Part shown: positions 43,933 through 53,379 of the stretch, in pieces
Layout of the letters: every line of letters starts with the position of its first letter
Position numbering within the stretch: position 1 is the first letter of the stretch
Origin: Natronomonas salina
GTDB lineage: Archaea; Halobacteriota; Halobacteria; Halobacteriales; Haloarculaceae
Assembly (NCBI RefSeq): GCF_013391105.1
Contig: NZ_CP058335.1
Location: 2,976,001-3,040,000, forward strand
Length of the DNA: 64,000 nucleotides
Reading direction: 5' to 3'
Position numbers and translations under genes: made by a program
The notes under the pieces: model-generated
What the model saw: only the letters and a program-made list of their open reading frames with translations
What the model was told of the DNA's origin: nothing
Databases searched by the model: none

Positions 43933-45789
43933 TTATCGTTGCCTTCTCACCAGGAGCGTCGTGCTCAGGAGAGCGATGAGGGCTGCCAGTCCAGTGAACC
44001 CTGTCCCGTCGCCCGGTGAGGACTCCCCCGAGTCATCTGTACTCGCATTCGAGCCACCCGTCCCCGGGTCGTCAGTCCCGTCACCTGGTGTTGGCGAGGG
44101 GGGTGATGTCCCAGATCGGGGTGTATCGGTGTCGGTTGGTGGTGTAGTGGGGTCCTCGGAGCCGGGAGTCCTTGGCGCACCCGCACCCGGGGCTGGACTG
44201 CTGGGATTATTGGGTTGTACTCCGGGTGTGGATTCTGGCGTGTCGACCGATTCGGGAGCCGGGGTTCCACTGGGTGTCGAGGAACCGGATTCTTGCGTGA
44301 CTGCGTTGGCTATCCACGCGCCCTCGCCGAGCGTCTCTTGGAAGGCACCATTGCTCGTCCCGTACTCGCCGTGATTCTCCCACTCACCATCGGCTCTAAG
44401 CCACAATTCTCCTGTGTCAGCCCCCACGTGGAACTCGGTCGTGATTGCGGTAGAGTCGTTACCAGTGATGTTCAGTGCGTCGGTAGTTGCGCCTTCGACT
44501 GGTTTAGTGCCGAGCGTAACGAACTGTTGGTCGAAGTCTACTGTGAGGCCACCGTCGAGTGTAACATCCGTGGCTTCCACGAGTGTCCCGTGTTCGAGTT
44601 CGGTATCGCTCGGATCGTATGCGGTGATTGTCTTCCCATCGTTGCCTTGGATGTTGACGTTCTCCAGTGTGATTTGCCGTTTGAATTCGTCTGTCAGGCC
44701 GGATAATCCGTTGATGCCGTCTCCGCCGTTGTTGGTGATCGAACTGTCGTCCATGGAAACTCTCACGGCGTATTGCGAACTGGAGATTGTTAGTCCGGAG
44801 TGGTCGTTGCCGTTAACTTCGACATTAGATAGCTCAGCGGTGACCCGGTCGCCTATGAGAAGTCCGTTGCCGTCGTTATTGTTGAATTCGGAGCTTGTCA
44901 CGACTGCGTTCCCGCCACCCCAGAGGCTGATTCCTGTCCCACCGTTATTGGAGGCGACGATGTCGTGTGCACGGAATCCCTTAGAATATCGAGTCGCTAC
45001 TCCGGTTCCGTCGTTGTTCGTGAATTCGACGTTCTGTATGTCTGTCACAGCCCTCCGTTTTCGGAGATACCCGTCCCCGTTATTTCGAACGACGGAGTCC
45101 TCGATGCGGAATTCACCACGGATATGTTCGATAGCTATTCCATCCCAGCTCGTGAGAGTGATGTCGAAGATACGGACTGAACCGCTCTCCGCTCGTATCC
45201 CGACCGTATCGCCGTCACCGGGTCCTTCCAAGGTGTGGCCGTTCCCATAAATCTGGACGTCCGCATTCACGATCAGGCAGGCGTCATCGGGATTGCCTTG
45301 CAGGTCGCTTCCGAGCTCGTACGTCCCATCGTCTTCGATCGTGGTGCATTCGACGATCTCACCATCATCGGCTATCGCGCCGTTCCCGTCGCTCTCTGTC
45401 GATGTTGGTGTCGTTGTCGGGTCTGGTGCTGGTGTCGCTGTCGTTGTCGGGTCTGGTGCTGGTGTCGCTGTCGTTGTCGGGTCTGGTGCTGGTGTCGCTG
45501 TCGTTGTCGGGTCTGGTGCTGGTGTCGCTGTCGTTGTCGGGTCTGGTGCTGGTGTCGGGTCCGGGGTGTCTGGCGCTGGTGTCGCAGTCTGGGCCGGGGT
45601 GTCTGGAGTTGATTGTGGTGGAGTACTGGTCTCGGAAGGTGTTGGTGTTTGCTGCGAGTCGTTTTGCCCGACACCGGGTCCAGTTTCGTTGTCTGTGTCG
45701 TTCCCGGATTGTCCAGCTACGACAGGCACGAGCGTGATTGTGACCGCTAATGCGATGAGGATGACGGGTACTGCGTGTTTCGTATTCAT
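43933..45789 (-). CDS. parallel beta-helix surface protein with PGF-CTERM-type end
   Basis: 618 aa. Sec signal at the N-terminus (VPVILIALAVTITLVPVVAG), a Thr/Pro linker of repeated PDPTTTATPA-type decapeptides (about 78-125), then a right-handed beta-helix with repeated NNGGDG/NDGTGV-like turns (about 150-390). A second Thr/Pro/Ser-rich stretch and a C-terminal hydrophobic helix with a basic end (FTGLAALIALLSTTLLVRRQ) match PGF-CTERM-type archaeosortase substrates, although the canonical PGF is replaced here by GTGF. It would be a cell-surface carbohydrate-binding or adhesion protein. Confidence 0.75.
   Translation of the reverse strand: MNTKHAVPVILIALAVTITLVPVVAGQSGNDTDNETGPGVGQNDSQQTPTPSETSTPPQSTPDTPAQTATPAPDTPDPTPAPDPTTTATPAPDPTTTATPAPDPTTTATPAPDPTTTATPAPDPTTTPTSTESDGNGAIADDGEIVECTTIEDDGTYELGSDLQGNPDDACLIVNADVQIYGNGHTLEGPGDGDTVGIRAESGSVRIFDITLTSWDGIAIEHIRGEFRIEDSVVRNNGDGYLRKRRAVTDIQNVEFTNNDGTGVATRYSKGFRAHDIVASNNGGTGISLWGGGNAVVTSSEFNNNDGNGLLIGDRVTAELSNVEVNGNDHSGLTISSSQYAVRVSMDDSSITNNGGDGINGLSGLTDEFKRQITLENVNIQGNDGKTITAYDPSDTELEHGTLVEATDVTLDGGLTVDFDQQFVTLGTKPVEGATTDALNITGNDSTAITTEFHVGADTGELWLRADGEWENHGEYGTSNGAFQETLGEGAWIANAVTQESGSSTPSGTPAPESVDTPESTPGVQPNNPSSPAPGAGAPRTPGSEDPTTPPTDTDTPRSGTSPPSPTPGDGTDDPGTGGSNASTDDSGESSPGDGTGFTGLAALIALLSTTLLVRRQR
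45421..45559 (+). repeat. 30-bp in-frame tandem repeat encoding PDPTTTATPA units
   Basis: Four identical 30-bp units (45421-45540) plus a partial fifth (to about 45559), each encoding a ten-residue Pro/Thr block of the surface protein's linker. Preceded by a degenerate unit. Copy number can vary by slippage or recombination. Confidence 0.9.
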
Positions 45790-46159
45790 TGGTGCGTAGC
45801 GCAGCGCTGGTCAGGTATGAAGTGGAAGGAAGGATTGGGTGTCGCGATTCGCTGGAGAGGAGTCATACCGGAGTACCACTAACCCCCAGTTGTCAGATAT
45901 TCGGTTGAAAGTTTTTACCAGCTACAAAAAGAATTGGAAGAAACGGATATTGGTTAGTACCGAATGCGTTATTGTTGAATCGGCGGTATGCAGGCTGGAT
46001 CTCACGGCTGATGCAGTCTAGTCGGACTGAAACGAATTGACTCTTGATTCGGTCGGTATAGGTGGTTCAGTTAGCGGTCGCTCTGGAATACAGATGACCA
46101 CGTCTCCGGAAACCGCAGTCCTATAAGCGAAACACACCTCGGTCTCATCTGTATCGGTT
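45790..46159. other. intergenic region with left copy of a direct repeat flanking the MFS gene
   Basis: 370 bp. The segment 45988-46060 (gcaggctggatctcacggct...) is about 75-80% like 47424-47496 downstream of the MFS gene. No supported gene here; a 60-codon frame at 45839-46021 has no recognisable feature. Confidence 0.5.
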
Positions 46160-47368
46160 ATGGACGAAGACCCGACCGGAGACACAGCTGGGTCGGAAAT
46201 CCCGTGGCACTCGGCCGTCTTCTATGTCATCATCTCCAGTTCGTTGATCGGTGTCATGGGCGTATCACTGATCAGCCCACTGCTCCCCGAACTTCGCCCG
46301 GTTTTCGGTATCTCAGATGCAGCAGTCGGCCTCTTCATCACCGCCTATTCGATCCCTGGCATCTTCATTACCCCCTTCATCGGATACGCAGCCGACCGAA
46401 TCGGTCGCAAGTGGGTGCTGGTCCCACTCCTCTTCACGTTCGGCATCGCAGGCGCTGGCATCGCCTTCACGACGAATCTGTACGTGGCATTAGGGCTGCG
46501 GTTCCTCCAAGGCATCGGGGCCACCGCACTCGTGATGCTCGCGGTCACCCTGATCGGTGATATCTACGAGGGGAATCGCCGCGATACCCTCATCGGCATG
46601 AACGGCAGTATGATCGGCATTGGTGCAGCCTTCTATCCGCTACTCGGTGGTGCCCTCGCAACGCTACGTTGGAGTGTCCCATTCCTCTTCTTCGGGATTG
46701 CCATCCCCGTTGGGATTCTCGCATTGATAGCGTTAGACGGGGCAACAGGTGCGTCAGAGGTGCAGCTCTCTACGTACATCACCCGGATCTATGGCGTGGT
46801 TCAGCTGCCGGAAGCACTCGCGCTCTTCGCGGCGATGTTCTTGGCGGTGTTCATCTACTATGGTGCCGTGGTCACGGCGTTGCCGCTGCTGTTGAGTGAC
46901 GAGTTCGGATTGACCTCTTCAGCAATCGGGTTGATACTGGCCGTCGCAGCGCTGGCGAATGCCGTCACGTCGTCGCTGTACGGGCGGATCTCCAAACGTC
47001 GGACCGCCCCGGAGTTGATCTCGTTGGGATTCGTCGCCTTCGGCTCGGGCTTGCTTCTCGTCTGGCGGTCGTCTACGACAGGGTCGATAGCGATCGCGTT
47101 ACTCGCCTTCGGTATCGGGCTCGGGCTCGCGTTGCCGTCCATTGATATGAAGGTGGTCACGCTTGTCTCGGAGGATCTTCGTGCTGGGATGATGGGGATG
47201 CGAACCAGTATGCTCCGTCTTGGACAGACGATCGGGGCGGTCGGCTTCACGTTCGTTGCTGAGACATTCTTCGTGAGCACCGTTGACGGATATCGGTCAC
47301 TGATGCTCGCTGCTGGAATACTTGTAACCGGTACAGGCGGACTTCTCTATATCATATTTCGCAACTAA
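46160..47368 (+). CDS. MFS transporter
   Basis: 402 aa with about 12 TM helices. The N-terminal half carries the MFS motif A between TM2 and TM3 (GYAADRIGRKWVLVPLL). Conserved LRFLQGIGATALVMLAVTLIGDIY matches drug-efflux-type MFS (DHA1-like). Probably exports small molecules or drugs; substrate not predictable. It is flanked by an imperfect direct repeat (45988 and 47424), suggesting insertion or duplication. Confidence 0.87.
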   Translation: MDEDPTGDTAGSEIPWHSAVFYVIISSSLIGVMGVSLISPLLPELRPVFGISDAAVGLFITAYSIPGIFITPFIGYAADRIGRKWVLVPLLFTFGIAGAGIAFTTNLYVALGLRFLQGIGATALVMLAVTLIGDIYEGNRRDTLIGMNGSMIGIGAAFYPLLGGALATLRWSVPFLFFGIAIPVGILALIALDGATGASEVQLSTYITRIYGVVQLPEALALFAAMFLAVFIYYGAVVTALPLLLSDEFGLTSSAIGLILAVAALANAVTSSLYGRISKRRTAPELISLGFVAFGSGLLLVWRSSTTGSIAIALLAFGIGLGLALPSIDMKVVTLVSEDLRAGMMGMRTSMLRLGQTIGAVGFTFVAETFFVSTVDGYRSLMLAAGILVTGTGGLLYIIFRN

Positions 47369-47423
47369 TCCCATTCCGTCCCTGATGAACGCAGTGACTG
47401 TGACTATGCTTAGGTGGTCCATT

Positions 47424-47496
47424 TGCAGGCTGAGTCTCGCGGCTGATTCAGTCTCGCCGCACTGAAACCATCTTACTCGCAGATCGGTCGGTCCAG
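47424..47496 (+). repeat. right copy of the direct repeat flanking the MFS gene
   Basis: Reads gcaggctgagtctcgcggct and continues ttcagtctcgccgcactgaa, aligning with 45988-46060 with about one mismatch per five bases. The rest of the interval 47369-47668 is otherwise empty. Confidence 0.5.
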
Positions 47497-47668
47497 GGAG
47501 TAAACATACCACTCTAAATAGGAATGAGATATTGCTTAGAAAAATCGATCAGGCAAAGGTCAATGAGTCGTCTAGAAATCGCCGGACTCAGAAAGGATAG
47601 TTCAATGGGGCTGTTCGCCTGTTGAGGAGAAACTAAGAGCTATCCTGGCGGAAGAATTCGTTGTAGTA

Positions 47669-48946
47669 ATGCCCTCCACTGGTCGAACGGATACGTTTTC
47701 TCGACGGCAGTTATTGGCCGCTTGCGGGACTGTTGCAAGTGTAAGTGCAATTGCTGGCTACGGGTATGGCAAAATCCCACAGGATGACTGTACCCCGACC
47801 CCACTGGATACCTCTCCAGTCGAATGGTCAGTTCCCAATTACAATGGAGGGAACACTCGGACAGCACCAGCAGAAAGTGCACCGCCCACGGGATTAACTG
47901 AACGATGGCGCCAGTCGTTGAAGTTCAGCCGACCCGGTCATCCGATTGTGACCAACGGATCGGTCTTCATCCAGACAAACGATGGAGACAATACCCGGCT
48001 CGCGTCCTACAATCTGTTTTCTGGAACGCAAGAGTGGAGTCAGCTAGCTGCGACTGGCCGATACGGCCCACCACTCCTGTCGGGCGGAGACAATCTCTTT
48101 CTTGCTCAGTGGCAGGACGGAGAAGAGACGATCTCCAAGGCGGTAGCCACACAGAGTCGAGCCGAACGCTGGCGCACCGACGTAACCGGAAGGAGGGTGA
48201 CGCTCTCACTCCAGACAGGACATCTATTCATACACAGTGGAGACGAGATCGTTGCGCTGGATGCCCAACGAGGAACTATCTGTTGGCGTGAAAGCTTCGA
48301 CGAAGAGCCACGAGCGAGTGCGACAGCCGCGGGTGGCCTTCTCATTGTGAACGTGGGGACAGATGGAGAACTTGCCGCGGTAGATGCTGAGACTGGCGAG
48401 ACGCGGTGGAAACAAGATGTCTCATCGTACTTCCATCCAAATGAGGATGCTATCAGGGATGCGATTCGAGAGGAGATCGTCGTCGGGGAGGAGCTTGTTT
48501 TCATCTCCACATACGGGGGCCGGCTACTCGCGCTTCGTCTCGAATCTGGTGAAATCGAGTGGGTCGAAACGTCAAGTCAACCAGACCCAATCGAAAGAGG
48601 TGGAGGCGTGTATGGGCCTGCATCACTGAAACCAGTCGCGTTTACTGGCGAGAGGCTGCTAGCGAGCGAGGAATATACGATTGACGAGCCGTCTGTTCTG
48701 TACGCTCTCGACAGCACGACTGGAGAGGAAGTATGGGATTTCGAGACGGGTGTCGAAAACCCTCGGCAGCCGACGGTAGCCGGCGAAACTGCATACGTCC
48801 CTTCTGCGGATGAACTACTCGTTATCGACTGTACTGATGGTACGATTATCGAACGATACAGTTTCCACGAGCCCGTCGAATATGCGATTCCTATCGATAG
48901 CCTTTGTATCGTCACTACACGTCAGGAACTGATCGCGCTCGGTTGA
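47669..48946 (+). CDS. PQQ-like beta-propeller protein, Tat signal
   Basis: 425 aa. MPSTGRTDTFSRRQLLAACGTVASV shows an RR signal; the Cys after LLAA could be a lipobox variant. Mature part has propeller blades: AVDAETGETRWKQD, ALRLESGEIEWVE, ALDSTTGEEVWDFE, plus NVGTDGELAAV. Same architecture as the gene at 19427. Surface-associated scaffold or binding protein; no catalytic residues recognised. Confidence 0.8.
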   Translation: MPSTGRTDTFSRRQLLAACGTVASVSAIAGYGYGKIPQDDCTPTPLDTSPVEWSVPNYNGGNTRTAPAESAPPTGLTERWRQSLKFSRPGHPIVTNGSVFIQTNDGDNTRLASYNLFSGTQEWSQLAATGRYGPPLLSGGDNLFLAQWQDGEETISKAVATQSRAERWRTDVTGRRVTLSLQTGHLFIHSGDEIVALDAQRGTICWRESFDEEPRASATAAGGLLIVNVGTDGELAAVDAETGETRWKQDVSSYFHPNEDAIRDAIREEIVVGEELVFISTYGGRLLALRLESGEIEWVETSSQPDPIERGGGVYGPASLKPVAFTGERLLASEEYTIDEPSVLYALDSTTGEEVWDFETGVENPRQPTVAGETAYVPSADELLVIDCTDGTIIERYSFHEPVEYAIPIDSLCIVTTRQELIALG

Positions 48947-49075
48947 GTAACAAGCGTTCGCTCAGTAAGCAGGCTACTCCTTACGGCTGGTTCAGTCCCA
49001 TCCCATCGAAACTATCCCCCTCCCGATGCAGACGATCTGAATCAGATAACGGGCCACGAGAGCTTCGTCGTCACG

Positions 49076-49363
49076 TCAGTCCAGATTCCAGTCTGTGCAG
49101 TCCCACCCATCGATGTCGTAGACACACCCCTCTACCCGCCAGCGAATCTCCCCGTACTCGATCGGCTCGACGTCGAATGGACCCGTCTGCTCGAGTCGCC
49201 GCATCACAGCCTCAGCAGTCTCCGGATCGATCGCTGTCGCTTCTGAGAGTTCCACCAATGGGATGATGACGAGCCCTTTCTCGTGTTCTCGGTGGAGATA
49301 CTCGAGGACACGGCTGATTGCAGCCTGTTCGATACCTCGCTGGACTGGTCTTCGGGTTGCCAT
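49076..49363 (-). CDS. winged-helix DNA-binding protein
   Basis: 95 aa. AAISRVLEYLHREHEKGLVIIPLVELSEATAIDPETAEAVMRRLEQTGPFDVEP is a helix-turn-helix, followed by a two-strand wing. The C-terminus ends YDIDGWDCTDWNLD. It is probably a small regulator of the conjugation operon starting 1 kb to the right, on the opposite strand (inferred). Confidence 0.65.
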   Translation of the reverse strand: MATRRPVQRGIEQAAISRVLEYLHREHEKGLVIIPLVELSEATAIDPETAEAVMRRLEQTGPFDVEPIEYGEIRWRVEGCVYDIDGWDCTDWNLD

Positions 49364-49736
49364 ACGATACGAATCGCCGGGACGCTATGTGAGTCTAGGA
49401 GGGCGATTTCCGGAGGTTCCGCATAGCTCTGTAGCGGTGTAACAACGGGTGGAGAAACTCCACCCAGCACGGCTGTGGGGAGGGACATCCCCAATCGGAA
49501 ACACTGCTACGAGCCCCATAGTTATCGACCAATCAAGCAGGAGTAAGCAGAAATATCCGAACGCTATCACCCTCTTACTCACGCACTGCTGGCTACCTAC
49601 TCGACTTTCTTCGAATCGTCGAAATAACCCGGACGACGGAAGCACTCGCTGAAGGTGCCCCCGGACGTTACGATGGGGTTTATCTGGCGCCCGTCGGGTG
49701 GGCGCTGGCCTCTGAAGGCCTGGCCTCGAACGTATC
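49364..49736. other. intergenic region ending in the SWIM-gene promoter element
   Basis: 373 bp. Nothing recognised up to about 49660. The right end has the GGTTT/hairpin element (49677-49705) and a second small inverted repeat GGCCT-ctga-AGGCC immediately after (49707-49720). Confidence 0.5.
49677..49705 (+). promoter_or_regulatory. GGTTT + CGGG-loop hairpin promoter element, copy 5
   Basis: GGTTTATCTG (49677-49686), arms GCGCCC (49687-49692) and GGGCGC (49700-49705) around loop GTCGGGT. TTT to CGGG is 16 nt. The arms differ from copies 1-4 but still pair fully. ATG at 49737. Confidence 0.7.
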
Positions 49737-50216
49737 ATGTCTGATGAGATACCGAGTGATAACGACGAATCGACGCTCGACCCACGGACGGAACGAGCTC
49801 ATAGCGAGGACATGCGGGTGGCCCTGCGGAAGTCAGGTGGTATCTACACCGTTCGAAGTGAATCGGGAAACACCTACCGCGTCGATATCGCTACCGAGGA
49901 GTGTTCCTGTCCGGATTTCCGCCAGCGGTCGATCGAGCGTTGCAAACACATTCGTCGAGTCGAGATAGAGATTCGGAATCGAACAGTCCCGACACCGGAT
50001 GGTCGGCTTCCTGATCGACCTGTCGCAGATGGCGGTGCTGACCTCGATCTGAACGTCGACGACGCCGATACTGAGCGGCGCGTTGATGGTCCGCTTCAGG
50101 AAATCGACAAGCATGGTCGGCCGACCGGCGCCGTGTACTACCGCTGTACGGTGTGTGGCTCGGAGGCGATGCGTCGCCAAGACCTCGAGGATTGCTGTCC
50201 GGTCGCGCGGCGATGA
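49737..50216 (+). CDS. SWIM zinc-finger protein
   Basis: 159 aa. SWIM motif CxCx(n)CxH: CSCPDFRQRSIERCKHI (about 55-71), after a beta-hairpin (YTVRSESGNTYRVDIATEE). The C-terminus has a second zinc knuckle (RCTVCGSEAMRRQDLEDCC, about 136-154). SWIM domains bind DNA or proteins and are common on haloarchaeal plasmids. It sits directly upstream of the conjugation operon (185 bp) and carries the CGGG-loop element, so it could be a regulator or accessory factor of transfer. Confidence 0.82.
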   Translation: MSDEIPSDNDESTLDPRTERAHSEDMRVALRKSGGIYTVRSESGNTYRVDIATEECSCPDFRQRSIERCKHIRRVEIEIRNRTVPTPDGRLPDRPVADGGADLDLNVDDADTERRVDGPLQEIDKHGRPTGAVYYRCTVCGSEAMRRQDLEDCCPVARR

Positions 50217-50400
50217 GGGGTTGAATTCACGGACCTTCCGTTTCGATGTCACGTTTTCGCAGGCTTTGCATCCAGTTTAAGTAACCACAAACACTCGAAA
50301 TTAGATGGCAACTCGTTGATATAACGATAACGTTACAGACATCGTTTGGGTGCTACCTGCCCCGATTATTACTTTCTTGCTGCAAGGCTGCCGGTAGAGT

Positions 50401-50874
50401 ATGTCGAAACTCGTTGCAAAGTGGCAGTCCCGAGTCTGTAGGGACGATTCTCCTGCAGGTCGCAGTAACATCCCGTTCATCGGTTCGGGGCACGCCGTTA
50501 CTGGCGTCGCTCGAATCAGCATATGGCTGACTCTGGTGACCCTATTGGTGGGACTCCTCGCAGCCCAGCCGGTCGCCGCCCAGGCCTCCAATCCCGTCTG
50601 TTCTGGGGAGTCTGGGACGCTCCCGAGCATGATCGAGGGCTTCATCCAGTTGACGACCGCGCTGGGGTTGATGGGCCTGCTCGTCGTCTGGCAGGCCGAC
50701 GAACTCGCCCAGATGTTCACGATGAATCCAGAGCAGAAGCGGACGCTCAAACAGCACAAGCGCGGTGCGGTGAAGTCCGCGACCGTTCTGGTCTTGCTCG
50801 GCCCACTGTTCACGATCGCTGGGCAGCTGATGCAGTTGCCCGTCGCGCAGTGTGTCGATCTCATTCCGTTCTAA
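50401..50874 (+). CDS. VirB2/TrbC-like pilin candidate, first gene of the conjugation operon
   Basis: 157 aa. A hydrophobic segment at about 39-60 ends in a signal-peptidase-like AQA (LLVGLLAAQPVAAQA). The mature part has two TM helices (about 82-97 and 124-142) separated by a basic loop (KRTLKQHKRGAVK), and one Cys near each exposed end (Cys67, Cys151). This topology, and first place in an operon with VirB6- and VirB4-like genes, matches VirB2/TrbC pilins; sequence identity to them is not demonstrable by eye. The next gene begins after 4 bp. Confidence 0.6.
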   Translation: MSKLVAKWQSRVCRDDSPAGRSNIPFIGSGHAVTGVARISIWLTLVTLLVGLLAAQPVAAQASNPVCSGESGTLPSMIEGFIQLTTALGLMGLLVVWQADELAQMFTMNPEQKRTLKQHKRGAVKSATVLVLLGPLFTIAGQLMQLPVAQCVDLIPF

Positions 50875-50878
50875 GGCG

Positions 50879-52606
50879 ATGCGACAGGTCGGACTCACAC
50901 TGAGTTTCGCGCTGCTGCTCGTCGCCTCGGCGACGACCGTGGCCAGCGGCGACCCACCCAGACCCGGGACGACGAACAGCTCTCTCTCAGAGAGTGAGGA
51001 GGCGACGCTGTGGGCACGCCAGCCTCCAGAGGCGTACGTCTCGAACGACGAGTATCAGGAATCGTTCGGCGAGAACCGGACGACGATCCACCAGGTCGCC
51101 AACGGGACGGACCTGACGTTCACCGAGCCGCCGTCGACGGCCAGCCGATGGACCCACTTCGCCCACGGCGAGTTCGAGCCAGGCGATGCGAGTACTTCGC
51201 GATATCCGCCGACGGCGAACACGACCAATGGGACCTACATCAAGGAGGCCCACGCGACGATCTTCGCCGTCTCGCCGTCGACGCGGGCCCACGTCGCGCC
51301 TGGCGACGAGCGTTTCTACGTGCCGACGGAGGGCGAGGTCCTTGGACTCGTGGACTATCGACTCGCTGGCTCGGAGGCGGCAAATCCGATGCAGCTCTCC
51401 GACTCGATGCAGGTCGCCGCTCACGAGGTAACCGAGACGCGACTGTACGCCGATGGCGAAGAGATCGCCAACGGGACGGGGGGTCACCGCCCCGCCCTCG
51501 AGTACACTACTGAGAGTGCGTCGAACCTCACGCTGGAAGCGGAAATCACGGTGACGATCGTCCCTGCATCTCGCGGTGACGCGACCGTTGCAAACGGGAC
51601 GATTCCGGCGAACGAGACAGGCACTGACGTCCTCACCGAGACGCTCACGGTCCGCGATACCATCGCGGTCGATCTCTACGACCTGCGGGCGTCGGTCCAC
51701 TACGCCGAGTACCCGGACAGCAAGACCGGCGTGTCGATCTACCAGACGGAGCCCTGGCAGGGCTATACCCTCGACGAGTCGGGTGAGATGCGCATCCGTG
51801 GCGTCTGGCGGTTCTTCACCGCTCGCAATCCCGCATGGGACACCCTCGTCGAGTCCAACAGCACCGATTCACGGCAGGTCGACTCGGACGTCCTGCCGGT
51901 CTTCGTTCACGCCTACCCCTCGAAGCTCGGACCACGCGCGAAACCCGAGTACACTGGACCGACGATCATTCGAACGTGGGGCGAACAGCGGCGCTCACCC
52001 GCGGGCGCGTTGCCGGAGAACGTGACTGTCGACGTCGTGAATGGATCGTACGAACCGACCTACGGGCTGGCCGTCGAGTCCCGGTCGGTGGCTTCGGAGA
52101 ACCTGACCGTCCACGGCATCGTCCACGGGACCGAAGCCGAGCTCCTCGGCCCGCTGGAGAACCGGGAGGTACGCGAGAGTGACCTCACGACGGAGATCGT
52201 CAGCGAGAATGAGACTGGAATCACGGTCCTGTTGACGCTCCGGGAGGCCGAATCGGGTGACCCGATTGTCCTTGCCGATGACGACCGGATCGCACCGATC
52301 GCGAATCTCGAACGCGAGGGCTACATCGAGATCGACGGCCAGCGCGTGAAGACCAACGCGACCGGCGAGGCGGTCGTCCACCTCACCGAACAAGGCGTCT
52401 ATACGGCTCGATACCAGCCTGCATCGTGGCTCGACAGTTACCCAGTCTACGCTGGTGACTCGGCGATGGTGCGGTGGCATGCACTGGGGTCGGTCGGCGG
52501 GTGGCTGGAACTGTTTACCCGGGCGGGGCTCGTGTTAGCTCCGTTCTTGGTGATGTGGTACGCCGGGCGGCAGCTCGGCTCGATGCTCGAATGGAGGCGA
52601 TACTGA
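50879..52606 (+). CDS. large secreted protein with C-terminal membrane anchor (T4SS operon)
   Basis: 575 aa from ATG 50879. Sec signal at the start (LTLSFALLLVASATTVASG), a long extracellular beta-rich region with many N-glycosylation sequons (NTT, NGT, NLT, NST, NES), and a single TM near the end (LFTRAGLVLAPFLVMWYAG) followed by a short basic tail. It is likely an externally exposed part of the mating apparatus, e.g. contact or channel component. No known domain recognised. Its stop overlaps the next gene's ATG (TGATG). Confidence 0.72.
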   Translation: MRQVGLTLSFALLLVASATTVASGDPPRPGTTNSSLSESEEATLWARQPPEAYVSNDEYQESFGENRTTIHQVANGTDLTFTEPPSTASRWTHFAHGEFEPGDASTSRYPPTANTTNGTYIKEAHATIFAVSPSTRAHVAPGDERFYVPTEGEVLGLVDYRLAGSEAANPMQLSDSMQVAAHEVTETRLYADGEEIANGTGGHRPALEYTTESASNLTLEAEITVTIVPASRGDATVANGTIPANETGTDVLTETLTVRDTIAVDLYDLRASVHYAEYPDSKTGVSIYQTEPWQGYTLDESGEMRIRGVWRFFTARNPAWDTLVESNSTDSRQVDSDVLPVFVHAYPSKLGPRAKPEYTGPTIIRTWGEQRRSPAGALPENVTVDVVNGSYEPTYGLAVESRSVASENLTVHGIVHGTEAELLGPLENREVRESDLTTEIVSENETGITVLLTLREAESGDPIVLADDDRIAPIANLEREGYIEIDGQRVKTNATGEAVVHLTEQGVYTARYQPASWLDSYPVYAGDSAMVRWHALGSVGGWLELFTRAGLVLAPFLVMWYAGRQLGSMLEWRRY

Positions 52607-53376
52607 TGCCGAGAATCACTCGACGTGATGTCCTCAGTACCGTCGGAGCAGCAACGCTGCTGGCTGGCTGCTCGGAGAGTAGCTCGACCAGTTCGGGCGG
52701 CTTCACCAAGACCACGGTCGAGAATCAACAACTCATCGCGGAATTCGAGTCATCACTCGAGGCAGAGACGATCTCCGTGATCGACCCGGCTGGTGAGTCG
52801 TTTGCTGAGACGTCCGTGGCTACAGGAGCATCTCGCGTCACCTTCGACATCCCGATGCCATATGCGCCCGGTGAGTACCGCCTCGTCGCCGCTGCTGGTG
52901 ACGAGACACTCGCCGAGACGACTCAGGCGATTCGCCCTGAGTTAGAGATCGTCGACGTCGGTGTCGGCGCGAATCGACTCGACGAGATGCCGGAGGGACT
53001 ACATTTCCCGGACAGACAGGTCTATGTCACGGTTAAGAACGAAGGAACGGGGCCAGATGGAATAACTCGCTTAGAATTCTCGAAGGAGTTCCCCAATAGT
53101 AACACTGAGAGAGAAGGTTCGGGGATTTTTGATGGCAACTCAGGCGTTGAGGAGAATGAGCAAAAAGTCGTTCCTAAAGACGAAGCAACGACGCTAATCA
53201 GTTGGACGCTGCCATTTGCAGACTATGAATCCAACTGCGATTCGGATTCTCATCTCATAGATGCAGAGATTCGAGTTCAGCCTATCATTTCTAAGCGGGA
53301 ATTGGAGGAAGCTGTTGAAATCCGCTATTCTCCAAGTGGCTCGCAGAATGCGTGTAATGTAAGTCTCGAGAGGTGA
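52606..53376 (+). CDS. Tat lipoprotein of the conjugation operon
   Basis: 256 aa from ATG 52606, overlapping the previous stop by one base. MPRITRRDVLSTVGAATLLAGC is a Tat signal with a lipobox (LAGC, Cys at about 22). The mature part is beta-rich (VISVIDPAGESFAETSVATG; VYVTVKNEGTG). From about 53,000 the sequence turns AT-richer than the operon's other genes, continuing into the next gene, which suggests that this segment was exchanged. In bacterial systems surface lipoproteins of such operons can mediate entry exclusion; that role is only a hypothesis here. Confidence 0.7.
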   Translation: MPRITRRDVLSTVGAATLLAGCSESSSTSSGGFTKTTVENQQLIAEFESSLEAETISVIDPAGESFAETSVATGASRVTFDIPMPYAPGEYRLVAAAGDETLAETTQAIRPELEIVDVGVGANRLDEMPEGLHFPDRQVYVTVKNEGTGPDGITRLEFSKEFPNSNTEREGSGIFDGNSGVEENEQKVVPKDEATTLISWTLPFADYESNCDSDSHLIDAEIRVQPIISKRELEEAVEIRYSPSGSQNACNVSLER

Positions 53377-53379
53377 ATC

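Noticed and set aside
45421-45559. Regular 30-bp repeat as a CRISPR array
   Set aside because: Units are contiguous without spacers and encode an in-frame peptide repeat, so it is a coding tandem repeat.
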